64,000 nucleotides of DNA from Methylovirgula sp. 4M-Z18. Lineage in GTDB: Bacteria > Pseudomonadota > Alphaproteobacteria > Rhizobiales > Beijerinckiaceae. Below, piece after piece: positions 26,007 to 35,228 of the stretch. Within the stretch, counting starts at the first letter, position 1, and each line of letters starts with the position of its first letter. Where the stretch lies: positions 4,068,874-4,132,873 of the forward strand of contig NZ_CP149574.1 in assembly GCF_037890675.1 (NCBI RefSeq), in the 5' to 3' direction. The notes beneath the pieces were generated by a model. That model was not told the origin of the DNA, ran no database searches, and saw only the letters and a program-made list of their open reading frames with translations. Both the position numbers and the translations under genes were made by a program.

Positions 26007-26921
26007 AATCAGCACCTGCCGGCATTCTGCCGGCAATTGCGACATGGTGAGTTGCTTCGCCGGATGCGGCTGCGCCGAGGGTTTGGGATGCAAAACCTCG
26101 TCCGAGAACCACCAGTCGAGCGACTTGTCACAGCCGTCGCCCGGCGGGGTCGGATCCTGCGGCTGGCACATGCCCTCGCCTTCCGGACAAGTGATGCGGA
26201 TGTGGAAATGGTAATTGTGCCCGTACATCGGGCGCACCTTGTTGAGCCATGAGCGGTCGCCGCGCGCATCGCGGCAGATCGCCTTCTTGATCGCCGGATT
26301 GACGAAAATGCGCTCGACTTCCGGCGATTCCGCCGCCGCCTTGATCAGCGCCATATGCTCCGGCGTCCAATTGTCGTTCACGTCGAGCCCGTCGTCGCGC
26401 ACCATATTGGTCGCCGACATCTGTTCGCGCTCAGCACGCGAAAGGGTGCGGTCGGGCATCGGCGTCAGCCACACGTCGGCGTCGAGGCCGATCTGGTGCG
26501 ACGCATGGCCGGTGATCATCGGGCCGCCGCGCGGCTGCGAAATGTCGCCGATCAGCAGGCCCGGCCAGCCATTGATGGAGGGCACGCGATTCGACAATCG
26601 CTCGAGGAAATCGAGCAGCACCGGATTGCCCCAATTGCGGTTGCGCGACAGGCGCATCACTTGCCAGGTCTCGCCATCAATCGGCAGCGCTTGCGCGCCT
26701 GCGAGGCAGCCGCGCGCGTAAAAGCCGATGGAACGCGTCTGCAATTGCGCCGGCGTCAAGGCGCGGCCGAACAATTGCTTGGCGGGCAGCGCCGGATCGT
26801 CCGGATTGGCGAGCGGCGGCAGCGGTTGCGGGTTCAATGTGCCTTTGTCTTGCGCCATCGCGCTCAAGGTAAGAGCCGCTGACATGATCGCAGCACCGAG
26901 AGCTGTCCGCAAAATTCGCAT
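25998..26921 (-). CDS. mepA: Penicillin-insensitive murein endopeptidase
   Basis: A 307-residue periplasmic peptidase from an ATG at 26921. A signal peptide (hydrophobic core ending in SAMA) precedes the mature enzyme. LAS/MepA zinc-site blocks are present: GHASHQIGLDADVW (His and Asp ligands) and NYHFHIRI near residue 240. It cuts D-Ala-meso-DAP crosslinks in peptidoglycan. It is divergent from an L,D-transpeptidase gene, so the region pairs crosslink cleavage with crosslink formation. The upstream in-frame extension to 27059 has no support. Confidence 0.93.
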   Translation of the reverse strand: MRILRTALGAAIMSAALTLSAMAQDKGTLNPQPLPPLANPDDPALPAKQLFGRALTPAQLQTRSIGFYARGCLAGAQALPIDGETWQVMRLSRNRNWGNPVLLDFLERLSNRVPSINGWPGLLIGDISQPRGGPMITGHASHQIGLDADVWLTPMPDRTLSRAEREQMSATNMVRDDGLDVNDNWTPEHMALIKAAAESPEVERIFVNPAIKKAICRDARGDRSWLNKVRPMYGHNYHFHIRITCPEGEGMCQPQDPTPPGDGCDKSLDWWFSDEVLHPKPSAQPHPAKQLTMSQLPAECRQVLISN

Positions 26922-27077
26922 GCGCAAAGTCCTTTTCACTATGTGTTTACCATGGCGCAAAGCGATTGCCGAAGCGTTAACCATGAGAGCGGCGCAAGAG
27001 CGCCGGGCCGGTAAGCATATTTTGACATTTCGATTTACGGAAAAGCGGAGTCGGATCATGATGTTAAGACATTATTA

Positions 27078-27191
27078 ATACCAACGGTCACGCAGAGTGA
27101 CCGTTGGTTCCTTTCTTCATTTTTCGCCTTTTCGGGGCGAGTGCGAAAAATGAAGAGCGGTCCAAAGGTCGCCATTTGCGACCTTTGGTAT
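27078..27191 (+). repeat. Structured intergenic repeat, copy 1 (114 bp)
   Basis: The element begins ATACCAACGGTC and ends GACCTTTGGTAT, near-perfect terminal inverted repeats. It contains three hairpins: ACCAACGGTCAC/GTGACCGTTGGT, CTTCATTTTTCGC/GCGAAAAATGAAG and CCAAAGGTCGC/GCGACCTTTGG. A second copy is at 37701-37816 in the opposite chromosomal orientation, but the same orientation relative to the next gene. Here the last hairpin ends 48 nt before the L,D-transpeptidase start. It could be a MITE/REP-type element or a leader RNA. It explains the apparent open frame upstream of that gene. Confidence 0.85.
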
Positions 27192-27239
27192 GAGTCTTGT
27201 CATGTCGCGTGCGCCTTCTCGAGCTGGGGAGTGAGGGTT

Positions 27240-27812
27240 ATGCGTTATCTCGGGCTTATGCTGGTGATCCTGTGCGGCCTTTTCGGCCTCTCGCGTGGCG
27301 CAAGCGCCGAAGTCACCATCCAGATCGATCTCACCCATCAGAGGATGTATGTCAGCGCCGACGGTGGCGATTACAACTGGCCGATTTCGAGTGCTCGCTC
27401 CGGCTATGTCACCCCGCGCGGCTATTATCGGCCGCAGCGGCTCGAGGCGATGCATTATTCCCAGAAATACGACAATTCGCCCATGCCGCATTCGATCTTC
27501 TTCCATGGCGGCTATGCCATTCATGGCACCGGCTCGGTGGCGCAACTCGGCCGCCCCGCGTCCCATGGTTGCATCCGCCTGTCGCGCGCCAATGCCGCGA
27601 CGCTCTATGCGCTCGTCCAAGAGGAAGGCGCGCGCATCTCGATTTCCGGCACGCCGCCGGCGTCCCGTCTCGCCTATCGCCATCACCACCACCGGACCAT
27701 GGTCGCGTCCTGGCATCACCATCATCACAATCATGCGCTTGCCTATGCGCCGCAGCACCATCACAATCGCAGCCTGAAAGCCTGGATGAGAGAGCCCAAC
27801 CAATTGTGGTAG
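27240..27812 (+). CDS. L,D-transpeptidase (YkuD family) with histidine-rich tail
   Basis: A 190-residue exported enzyme from ATG 27240 (GGGGAGTGAGG upstream). Signal peptide ends near ASA (residue 23). The catalytic block is HGTGS ... SHGCIRL with Cys111. It forms 3-3 crosslinks or attaches proteins to peptidoglycan in the periplasm. The last 40 residues contain 13 histidines in three runs (HHHH, HHHHHNH, HHH), not needed by the catalytic domain and suggestive of Zn, Ni or Cu binding. A longer in-frame form from 27141 reads through the repeat element and is rejected. Confidence 0.9.
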   Translation: MRYLGLMLVILCGLFGLSRGASAEVTIQIDLTHQRMYVSADGGDYNWPISSARSGYVTPRGYYRPQRLEAMHYSQKYDNSPMPHSIFFHGGYAIHGTGSVAQLGRPASHGCIRLSRANAATLYALVQEEGARISISGTPPASRLAYRHHHHRTMVASWHHHHHNHALAYAPQHHHNRSLKAWMREPNQLW

Positions 27813-27840
27813 CCCGGACCAGAGTCATAAGCGACGCGTG

Positions 27841-28590
27841 ATGACAGCACCTTCCGAACCATTCCCCGGCGAGAGCCAGGGGCGTATCGACCTTGCCGCC
27901 GCCTTCCGCCTCGCCGTGCACAACGGCTGGCACGAGGCGGTCGCCAATCATTTCAGCCTCGCCGTTTCGCCGGACGGCCGGACCTTTCTGATGAACCCGA
28001 AATGGCGGCATTTTTCCCGCATCCGCGCCAGCGACCTCTTGCGCATCGATGCGCGCGATCCCGCCACGATGCAAAGGCCCGACGCGCCGGATCCATCCGC
28101 CTGGAGTATTCACGGCGCGCTGCACCGCCATTTGCCGCAGGCCCGGTGCGTCCTGCATGTGCATTCGCCCTATGCGACGGCGCTTGCAAGCCTCGCCGAC
28201 CCGAGCGTGCTGCCGATTGACCAGAACAGCGCACGCTATTTCAACCGCGTCGCCTTCGACCTGCATTACGGCGGCATTGCCGACCAGGAGGCGGAAGGGG
28301 AGCGGCTCGCCAAAGCGATGGGCAACAAGAGCCGCATGCTGATGGGCAATCACGGCGTGATCATTACCGCCCCCACCGTGGCCGAAGCGTTCGACGATCT
28401 CTATTATTTCGAACGCGCCTGCAAAAACCTCATTCTCGCCCATTCGACCGGCCGGCCGCTGAGCGTTCTGCCGGACGAGGTCGCAGAACAGACGGCGTGC
28501 AGTTGGGAGGATTACGCGGACAGCGCCTTCGCGCATTTCAACGAAATGAAGCAGATCCTGGACGCGAAAGAGCCGGATTACGCCCAGTAG
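27841..28590 (+). CDS. Class II aldolase/adducin family protein
   Basis: A 249-residue protein of the zinc-dependent class II aldolase/adducin fold. Metal ligands appear as HVHSPYA (residues about 104-110) and GNHGVI near 170; NHFSLAV near the start and the N-terminal GW pattern are typical. The family cleaves or epimerises phosphorylated ketoses (fuculose, ribulose phosphate), but the many non-enzymatic or unassigned members make the substrate uncertain. It starts 28 bp past the transpeptidase gene; a GTG one codon earlier is an equally possible start. Confidence 0.85.
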   Translation: MTAPSEPFPGESQGRIDLAAAFRLAVHNGWHEAVANHFSLAVSPDGRTFLMNPKWRHFSRIRASDLLRIDARDPATMQRPDAPDPSAWSIHGALHRHLPQARCVLHVHSPYATALASLADPSVLPIDQNSARYFNRVAFDLHYGGIADQEAEGERLAKAMGNKSRMLMGNHGVIITAPTVAEAFDDLYYFERACKNLILAHSTGRPLSVLPDEVAEQTACSWEDYADSAFAHFNEMKQILDAKEPDYAQ

Positions 28591-28674
28591 GGCGAGCTGT
28601 CTTTTGGCGCTATCGAACCGTTTGCGAGCTAAAAGCTCGTGGTCCAGGGTCAGTTCCCGAGACGCAGCACACTC

Positions 28675-29565
28675 TTAGAACGCGCCGAACGAATAGTCGA
28701 AGCCCAAACCCAAGGTGAATTGGTTGCGCGAGCCCAGCCGATGGGTGATCGGGCTCGTCGCCGCATCCGACACCAGCCGGTCGTAGCGCTGATAAAGCGT
28801 CGTACGCCAGGCGTCGGTCCAGTCGTAGCTGACCGCGGTGCTCAAGCCGACCGACTTCACCCCGCCATCGGCGCGAAAGGGCGTGACATAGGGATTGCGC
28901 TGCGCGGCAACATTGCTGACGCCAAAGGCCAGATTCATTTCCTTTTGATCGGCGAGGCTGAGGCGCGGGCCGCCGGAGAAAGTGAATTTATTCCACGGCT
29001 GGACGTAATCCGAGCCGAGATCGACCACGAAACCGTCCGCGGCATGGAGGCCGTGCCGAAGCTCGACGCGGGCCCGCCATTGCTCCGGGACGAACCAATA
29101 TTCGAGGAAGACGCCGCCCTGAACCGTCCAGGGGTAATTGTCGAGACCGCGCAATCTGGCATCGATCGTGCTGACGTAACGGCCGCCATCGATGCTCGCG
29201 ACCGGGCCGGCTTTGAAAGTCGGCGTATCGATCAGCGCATAATCCATATTGTCGTCCGGCGCGCTGAATTCACGCGGCTCGTTCGAACGGCGGAAACTGA
29301 AAGACGGATAACCGGTCGGGCCATAAACGCGCGCGCCCTCGTAGCGGGGCTCATACTCGGCCATCGCCCCGATCGTGATGATCCAGCCGTTCGTCAACAC
29401 ATCGGGAGCTTGCGGCTTCTGTTGCGACGCTTCGGTTGGCAGATCGGCGGCACGGGCCGCCCCGATCAGGGCAAAACAGGCGAGCGCCAGGACCAAATAG
29501 CTTGGACTCGCAGCTCGAACCCGATCGCTGTGATGTTTCGTTTCGCTGCGACCCAAAATACGCAC
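28675..29565 (-). CDS. MipA/OmpV family outer-membrane protein
   Basis: A 296-residue protein starting at a GTG 3 nt past the response-regulator stop. An N-terminal signal peptide (hydrophobic core ending AARA) precedes a beta-barrel region with alternating aromatic residues and a C-terminal Phe (YSFGAF), the outer-membrane signature. MipA in E. coli scaffolds murein synthases; OmpV relatives are porin-like. It is in line with a two-component system, so its expression is probably linked to that operon. This is the end of a nine-gene leftward run. Confidence 0.88.
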   Translation of the reverse strand: MRILGRSETKHHSDRVRAASPSYLVLALACFALIGAARAADLPTEASQQKPQAPDVLTNGWIITIGAMAEYEPRYEGARVYGPTGYPSFSFRRSNEPREFSAPDDNMDYALIDTPTFKAGPVASIDGGRYVSTIDARLRGLDNYPWTVQGGVFLEYWFVPEQWRARVELRHGLHAADGFVVDLGSDYVQPWNKFTFSGGPRLSLADQKEMNLAFGVSNVAAQRNPYVTPFRADGGVKSVGLSTAVSYDWTDAWRTTLYQRYDRLVSDAATSPITHRLGSRNQFTLGLGFDYSFGAF

Positions 29566-29568
29566 TCA

Positions 29569-30948
29569 CTACCCATTTATTGACCGCTCAATTTTAATAC
29601 CAAGTTTTTTGATGCGGTGCCAGAGACTCCGTTCCGCTATGCCTAACAAAGCTGCCGCCTTCACTTGGACCCCTTGCGTTTCACGCAAAGCATTGAGGAT
29701 GAAACTGCGTTCGAGACGCTCCAGCTCGGCATCGAGATCTTGCGGCAGGCGCGAGAAAACCTCCCGATTTCCGCCCTCAAAGACATATTTCGGCAGGTCG
29801 GGCAGGTCGATCGACGTCTCTTGGCAGACCAGGATCGCCCGCTCTATGCAATTTTGCAATTCCCTTATGTTTCCTGGCCAAGCGTAGGTCCGCAGGGCCT
29901 TTTCCGCGGCGGGCGTCAGGCCGACGATCTTTTTCCCCATTCGGTCGTTGTAAAGTTTGAGGAAATGGCTCGCGAGGATCGGAATGTCGTCGCCGCGCTC
30001 GCGCAGCGGCGGCAGGTGAATGGGATAGACATTGAGCCGGTAGAACAGATCCTCGCGGAACTGGCCGGCGGCAATCATCTCCTGCAGGTTTTTATGGGTC
30101 GCGGCGACCACCCGCACATCGACCCGCATGGTCTTGCTGCTGCCGACCGGCTCGAAGCTCTGTTCCTGCAGGACGCGCAGCACCTTCACCTGGGTGGTCA
30201 CGGGCATGTCGCCGATCTCGTCCAGGAAGATCGTACCGCCATCCGCCGCCCGGAACCGGCCGTCGCGGCCGCTGACGGCGCCGGTGAAGGCGCCTTTGAC
30301 GTGGCCGAACAATTCGCTCTCGAGCAACCCTTCCGGGATCGCCGCGCAATTGACCGCGATGAACGGGCCGGAGGCGCGGTCGGAATTGAAATGAATGGCG
30401 CGGGCGACAAGTTCTTTGCCCGTCCCGCTCTCGCCCTGGAGGAGCACCGTCGTGCGGGTCGCGCACACCTCGCCGATCTGCCGCAGCACCGACTGGAACG
30501 AGGCGCTCGAGCCGATCAGATTGTCGAAACTGTAACGATCCGCCATTTCCTCGCGTAGCCGGCGGTTCTCGGTCTCGACCTTGGTGAGTTTGAGCGCCCG
30601 CTCGATGGTCGCGACCACGTCCTCGACCTCGAACGGCTTGGCGACATAGTCGAATGCACCTTCCTTGACGAGATCGACCGCGTCGCGCACCGAAGCATAG
30701 GCGGTCATCACGATCACCGGCAGTTGCGGCCGGTCGCGGCGCAGGCTGTGCAGCAGATGGCGGCCGTCCTTGCCCGGCATTTTCAGATCAGTGATGACTA
30801 GGTTGATGGGTTCGGAGTCGAGCAGCTTCAGCCCTTCGTCCACCGATCCCGCCACGACCGCCTCGAAACCATGCGCCTGCAGCGCAACGGAGAGCACTTC
30901 GACGAGCCGTATCTCGTCGTCAACCAAAAGAATATATGGCTTTGCCAT
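29569..30948 (-). CDS. Sigma-54-dependent response regulator (NtrC family)
   Basis: A 459-residue regulator: receiver domain (residues 1-120, phosphoacceptor Asp54 in ITDLKMPGKDG), AAA+ domain with Walker A GESGTGKE and the sigma-54 contact loop GAFTGA, and a C-terminal Fis-type HTH (LLGIAERSLWHRIKKLGI). Phosphorylation by the adjacent kinase should allow activation of sigma-54 promoters. The start at 30948 is set by the conserved receiver N-terminus; a 18-residue extension is unlikely. Targets are unknown; no clear GG-N10-GC promoter was found in front of the operon. Confidence 0.95.
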   Translation of the reverse strand: MAKPYILLVDDEIRLVEVLSVALQAHGFEAVVAGSVDEGLKLLDSEPINLVITDLKMPGKDGRHLLHSLRRDRPQLPVIVMTAYASVRDAVDLVKEGAFDYVAKPFEVEDVVATIERALKLTKVETENRRLREEMADRYSFDNLIGSSASFQSVLRQIGEVCATRTTVLLQGESGTGKELVARAIHFNSDRASGPFIAVNCAAIPEGLLESELFGHVKGAFTGAVSGRDGRFRAADGGTIFLDEIGDMPVTTQVKVLRVLQEQSFEPVGSSKTMRVDVRVVAATHKNLQEMIAAGQFREDLFYRLNVYPIHLPPLRERGDDIPILASHFLKLYNDRMGKKIVGLTPAAEKALRTYAWPGNIRELQNCIERAILVCQETSIDLPDLPKYVFEGGNREVFSRLPQDLDAELERLERSFILNALRETQGVQVKAAALLGIAERSLWHRIKKLGIKIERSING

Positions 30949-30955
30949 GTCCGCC

Positions 30956-32728
30956 TCAATTGGCCAAAGGCAGCGACAGGGTGAATTGCGCCCCCTCGCC
31001 ACTCTGACTTGTCACTACAATTTTTCCGCCCAATTCCTCGATGATCGACTGCACCTTCGCCAGGCCAAGGCCAGTGCCCCGCGTCTTGGTGGTGAAGAAT
31101 GGGTCGAAGATCCGCTCGCGCACCTCTTGCGACATGCCGCGGCCCGTGTCGGAAAACCGCACCACCGCCTGAATTTTATCCTTCCCGGTCGTCACCGCAA
31201 TCGTGCCGCCATCCTCCATCGCCTCGAGCGCATTGACGATGAGATTGAGAAAAACCTGATGCAGCCGGTCGCGGTCGCCTTCGACCATGAGCGGCCCGGA
31301 GGCGAGTTGCAGCCGCGCCTCCGCTTTGTGATGGGCGATCGAGGGCCCGCAAACCTCAAAGGCGCGGGTGACCAGCGCGTTGAGATCGAGCTTGTCGCGC
31401 CGCATCTCGTTCGGCCGCACATATTCCAGCATGTCCTGCACCAGGCGGTCGATGCGGTCGACCTCGTCGAGCACGAAGCCGACGAGACGCGCTTCCGACG
31501 GCCCGAGCTTGGACTTCATCCGCACCACTTCGCTCGACGTCTTGATGATCCCGAGCGGATTGCGGATTTCGTGCGCGATGACCGCCGCCGCCTCGCCAAG
31601 CGCGGCAAACTGGCTGCGCTTGCGCATTTCCGATTCCATGGCGCGCAGCCGTTCCAATTGCTCAGCCATGGAATTGAACCCGGCAGCCAGTTCACCGATT
31701 TCGCGTCCGCCTTCCGCTTCGACGCGGATCGCGTAATCGCCGCCCGAAATCGCCGACACGCCATGGGTCAGCGCGCGCACCGGCCGCGCGATGCGATGAC
31801 TCATCAGCAACGCCACCCCAAGCGCAACCAGCGCCGAAACCGAGGCAAGACCGGCAAAAATGCCCCATTGGCCGAGCGACTCGAACAGGGCCGACGTGCC
31901 CGCGAGCCGTCCGGCGACGATGCCGACCAATTGGCCGTTCTCGTCGCGCAGCGGCGCGAAAGCCGCAAGCGTCTCGTCGGAATCGTTATCGTCGAGATTG
32001 GTGTCGCTCGACTCGCCCTGCCCCAGTTTCTCGACGATCCGGTCCGCGACCGGCTGCGCCGGACGGTCCGGGCGCTCGCTGACGGGAACCGCCTTGCCGC
32101 CGATCACGCGGTAGACCTGCACATCGAGCGAGGAGAGAGCGCGCGTTATGCCGAAGAGATCGTCATCGATGATGTTGGCGACGATCACGTGCTGCCGCTT
32201 GCCGTTCCAATCGAACGAATGGCTGGAAGCCACCATCAGCGTCGGCGCGCCGTTGCGCTCGGCCACCACGATGCCGCTGCGGTCCTGCTGCGGCAGCGTC
32301 CAAGTCAGCTTGACCCCCGATGACATCGCGACCTTGCCGGTGTCATCATAGACCGTCACGACATCGTAGCCGACCGAGGTGAGAAGCTCGGCAAAAACCC
32401 GTGCCTCCTGGCCAGGGTCGTTATCGGCGGTTTGCTCGGCATGCAAAGCGCCGGCGACGATCCCGGCGGCCTTTGCCGATTCATCGCGCGCCTCGGCCAC
32501 TTCGGTTGCAAGGAAACGCACCGCCTCCTCGAGCCAATTGGAAAGATTGCTCTGGAACGCATCCTGAATCGTCGTCGCCGCAATATAGGACGCAACCAAC
32601 ACCGGAATGACGCTCACGGTAAAAAAGGCGAGGATCAAATGCGCGCGGAGCGATAATTTTTCCGCCAGCCTGAGCTGTGCCAGGCAACGGCTCCAGAAGC
32701 TCGTGTTGCCCTCGCCGCGCATCGTCAT
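30956..32728 (-). CDS. Sensor histidine kinase
   Basis: A 590-residue membrane kinase. TM1 (about 30-50) and TM2 (about 288-310) enclose a 240-residue extracytoplasmic sensor of dCache type; HAMP follows at about 310-362. Phosphoacceptor His386 is in [10 protein letters not shown], the N box is [13 protein letters not shown]1 DTGRGM, F box FDPFFTTK and G2 GTGLGLA. It phosphorylates the response regulator encoded 7 nt downstream. Its start overlaps the DUF2147 gene by 4 nt, tying the sensor to a small exported protein. Confidence 0.95.
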   Translation of the reverse strand: MTMRGEGNTSFWSRCLAQLRLAEKLSLRAHLILAFFTVSVIPVLVASYIAATTIQDAFQSNLSNWLEEAVRFLATEVAEARDESAKAAGIVAGALHAEQTADNDPGQEARVFAELLTSVGYDVVTVYDDTGKVAMSSGVKLTWTLPQQDRSGIVVAERNGAPTLMVASSHSFDWNGKRQHVIVANIIDDDLFGITRALSSLDVQVYRVIGGKAVPVSERPDRPAQPVADRIVEKLGQGESSDTNLDDNDSDETLAAFAPLRDENGQLVGIVAGRLAGTSALFESLGQWGIFAGLASVSALVALGVALLMSHRIARPVRALTHGVSAISGGDYAIRVEAEGGREIGELAAGFNSMAEQLERLRAMESEMRKRSQFAALGEAAAVIAHEIRNPLGIIKTSSEVVRMKSKLGPSEARLVGFVLDEVDRIDRLVQDMLEYVRPNEMRRDKLDLNALVTRAFEVCGPSIAHHKAEARLQLASGPLMVEGDRDRLHQVFLNLIVNALEAMEDGGTIAVTTGKDKIQAVVRFSDTGRGMSQEVRERIFDPFFTTKTRGTGLGLAKVQSIIEELGGKIVVTSQSGEGAQFTLSLPLAN

Positions 32729-33189
32729 TTTGCTCCCGCCTTGCAGCGGGGCAGATCTTTCGGCGCACGCGTCATCGTCTCGGTTTCGCCCATGAGTTTC
32801 ATGCCCACATAGCCGCGCAGGTCGAGCGTATCCGGCCCGCTCAATTGCGCGCTGAGCGTATAGCTCTTCCCACTATCGGGATCATAGCCATGGCCATTGT
32901 CCCACGTGCCGTCCGATTGCGGAGCGAGATCGGCGATCACCTGCAAGCCGCACAAGGGACGAATCCTCGAAGCCGCATCGGGATTGTTGACATCCTGCGC
33001 CGGTTTGCCGGCTGCATCCAGCGGCGCCTTGAGCCAGACGATGTGGCCGCAAAGCGCGTTACCGCAGGCGCTAATTTCGATCGCCGCGTCGCGATCGTCG
33101 TTGAGCCACAAGCCCGAAATGTCGGCTGCCTGCGCCGCGCCGACGAAACCGATTGTCATGGCCGCCGCCAGAAACGCTGTTCTCGTCAT
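32725..33189 (-). CDS. DUF2147 family exported protein
   Basis: A 154-residue protein with a signal peptide ending AAQA-AD near residue 22. The mature part fits the DUF2147 pattern: GLWLNDD, two cysteines in ACGNALCGHI, LCGLQVI and LDLRGYVG. Proteins of this family are small beta-rich periplasmic proteins of unknown role. It overlaps the histidine kinase start by 4 nt (ATGA) and could be a ligand-binding or accessory part of that sensor. It lies 46 bp past the GNAT gene of the upstream biosynthetic module. Confidence 0.88.
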   Translation of the reverse strand: MTRTAFLAAAMTIGFVGAAQAADISGLWLNDDRDAAIEISACGNALCGHIVWLKAPLDAAGKPAQDVNNPDAASRIRPLCGLQVIADLAPQSDGTWDNGHGYDPDSGKSYTLSAQLSGPDTLDLRGYVGMKLMGETETMTRAPKDLPRCKAGAK

Positions 33190-33235
33190 CCGCCTCACTC
33201 CACTTTCATGCATAGCAACGGACGGCCCCTACGGT

Positions 33236-34390
33236 TCATGCCGCCTTGTGCTCCGCAAGTTTCCTCAGGTCCGGGTCCCAGCGCGTGAAATCGATCCATG
33301 GCGCGGCAAAACCGATGAATGCGTTGAACATCGGGTTGCGCGCCCGCACAAAATTGGACGACGACCGCAGCACGCTGCCGAAACGCAGCTTTTCGCGATA
33401 AGCTGTTTGCCCTGTCTGCAAATACCGCGCCCCACGCGCGAGGCAAATGCGGATATTTTCCATCCAGCTCACCACGTAAAGATCATAATCGCGGGCCAGC
33501 GGATAGCGCATGCCGATGAATTTGTCGATTACACGTCCGGGTTCGAAAAACAGCAGGTTGAACGCCGCCAGCACGCCATCGATGCGATACAGAACAAACC
33601 GCGCCGAGCCTTTCAGCTCGCGCGCGACGCCGCGAAAATAGCCCTCCGGCAAACCCTCGAAATCGCCGTACCGCACCTGACTGCGGTCGCGGGTCTCCGC
33701 ATAGAGCGCCTCGATCTCCTCCGCGATATCTTCGATATCCTCGCGATGTTCGATCACGACATCGCGCGCGCGGCGCAACTTACGGCGAATATCCTTGCGT
33801 GTCGAAGACGAAAGCGAGGCAAGATACTCATCGACCGTCGAAAACGCGATCTCGAGCATCGCGCAAGGCAGGCTGACAACTTCCGTGTAACCCTTCTGGC
33901 GCAAAACGCCACGCGCCGCATCGCGCTCGTGCCCCGCAAGATCCTTGAATGCGATCAATTTGGCACCACGCCCCTTTGCTTCCGCTTCGACTGCCCCGAT
34001 CAGACCGGCGATCGCTTGCGCCTGCACATCGACGGGCAAGGACGGTCGCATCGCCAGATGACAGCGATCGGTGAGCGTGGAGCCGACGACGAGCATCGGC
34101 CATTCGGTCAGCGAGCGCACCCGCTTCGGCGCCTTGGCGAAGAACGCTGCAACGGAGCCTTGCAATGGCGTGTCGAGACTATAGCGCGTTTCGAACAGGG
34201 GAGCAGCCACAAGCATGCCCTCCGCATCCCTGATTTCCACTGCGGCCACTGGCATCGGCATGCGGCCGGTGGCTTCGCAGGCGCGGTAATAGGGCCAACC
34301 CTCGGCCTCGTCGGCATACCACGCCGACCAATCGTCCTGCGCCAGGCTGCTCACGCCCGACGCAATCCGCACGGTCCAATCACGCCGCAT
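33236..34390 (-). CDS. GNAT family acyltransferase (BioF2/FemAB-like)
   Basis: A 384-residue two-lobed GNAT protein of the Acetyltransf_6 (CelD/BioF2-like) class. The second lobe contains SSSTRKDIRRKLRRA (about residue 195) and RFVLYRIDGVLAAFNLLFF, followed by DLYVVSWMENI. Related proteins transfer amino-acyl or acyl groups to amines, including a bacterial ceramide synthase and FemX-type enzymes. It overlaps the hydrolase gene upstream by 11 bp and is the last enzyme of the five-gene HAD-aminotransferase-arginase-hydrolase-GNAT run. Substrate unknown; N-acylation of the amine produced by the PLP enzyme is an attractive inference. Confidence 0.82.
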   Translation of the reverse strand: MRRDWTVRIASGVSSLAQDDWSAWYADEAEGWPYYRACEATGRMPMPVAAVEIRDAEGMLVAAPLFETRYSLDTPLQGSVAAFFAKAPKRVRSLTEWPMLVVGSTLTDRCHLAMRPSLPVDVQAQAIAGLIGAVEAEAKGRGAKLIAFKDLAGHERDAARGVLRQKGYTEVVSLPCAMLEIAFSTVDEYLASLSSSTRKDIRRKLRRARDVVIEHREDIEDIAEEIEALYAETRDRSQVRYGDFEGLPEGYFRGVARELKGSARFVLYRIDGVLAAFNLLFFEPGRVIDKFIGMRYPLARDYDLYVVSWMENIRICLARGARYLQTGQTAYREKLRFGSVLRSSSNFVRARNPMFNAFIGFAAPWIDFTRWDPDLRKLAEHKAA

Positions 34391-35228
34391 GCTGCGAAGT
34401 CATCGCACGCTTGATTGGCTTGACCTCGCGTGCCCGAAAGACCTCCTGCAGAAATTCGACCGTACGGTCGGCGACGAGATGGCGCTGCCGATCGACGGTG
34501 ATGATGTGATAGGAATCATCAAGGATCAGCGTGTCGACGAGACCGCCGAGGCCGCGCTGCAGGCGCTCGACATTCCACAGGCTGGCCATATCGTCCTCAC
34601 GCGGATGAATGATCAACGTGCGTTGCTTCACCGTACGCATTTCCTTGCGATAGACGTCGACCATCAGCCAGAATTGCCGCACCGACGCGGACGGCGTCGA
34701 CATCAGCCCCGCTTCCGCCGAATCGCCGCTGTTGAGCGAGCGCATGATCATCGCGCGAATACGTTCGTCCTTGATCCCATAGGGGAAATGTTCAACGAAT
34801 TTGTAACGGCGGCCCATCGGCGTGTGAATGAGCAGGCGCAACAAGAAGCGATACCACGGCATCGACCAGCCGTCATAGGTCAGGGTCGGCGCGAGCATGG
34901 CGACGCCGTGCACGCGGGTCGGATGGCGCGCGGCGACGAGGGAGGCGAGAATCGCGCCCATCGACAGGCCGCCGGTCACGATCTGCGTGCAGGTCTTTTC
35001 CAGTTCGCCCAAAGCCTCTTCGACGCCGGCGAGCCAATCGCGCCAGCCAGTCTTGAGCAGATCCGCCTCGGTGCCGCAATGGCCCGGCAATTGGCAACAG
35101 AGAACGGTATGGCCCGCCGCATTGAGGCGCTTGGCCAGCGTGCGCATCTCAACCGGCGTGCCGCCAAGACCGTGAATGAGCAGGACGCCGGTCTGGCCGC
35201 CTGCGAGATAAATCGTTTGGTCCTTCAT
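34380..35228 (-). CDS. Alpha/beta hydrolase, carboxylesterase type
   Basis: A 282-residue alpha/beta hydrolase. GVLLIHGLGGTP (near residue 14) is the oxyanion loop, the nucleophile serine is in GGLSMGA (about residue 93) and the charge relay ends with the His in DDSYHIITVD. It resembles Est30-type carboxylesterases, which also act as thioesterases or acyl hydrolases. It overlaps the arginase-like gene (ATGA) and the GNAT gene (11 bp). No signal peptide, so cytoplasmic. Confidence 0.87.
   Translation of the reverse strand: MKDQTIYLAGGQTGVLLIHGLGGTPVEMRTLAKRLNAAGHTVLCCQLPGHCGTEADLLKTGWRDWLAGVEEALGELEKTCTQIVTGGLSMGAILASLVAARHPTRVHGVAMLAPTLTYDGWSMPWYRFLLRLLIHTPMGRRYKFVEHFPYGIKDERIRAMIMRSLNSGDSAEAGLMSTPSASVRQFWLMVDVYRKEMRTVKQRTLIIHPREDDMASLWNVERLQRGLGGLVDTLILDDSYHIITVDRQRHLVADRTVEFLQEVFRAREVKPIKRAMTSQHAA

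Noticed and set aside
27409-28536. A 375-codon minus-strand frame over the L,D-transpeptidase and aldolase genes
   Set aside because: Antisense to two proteins with clear catalytic motifs.
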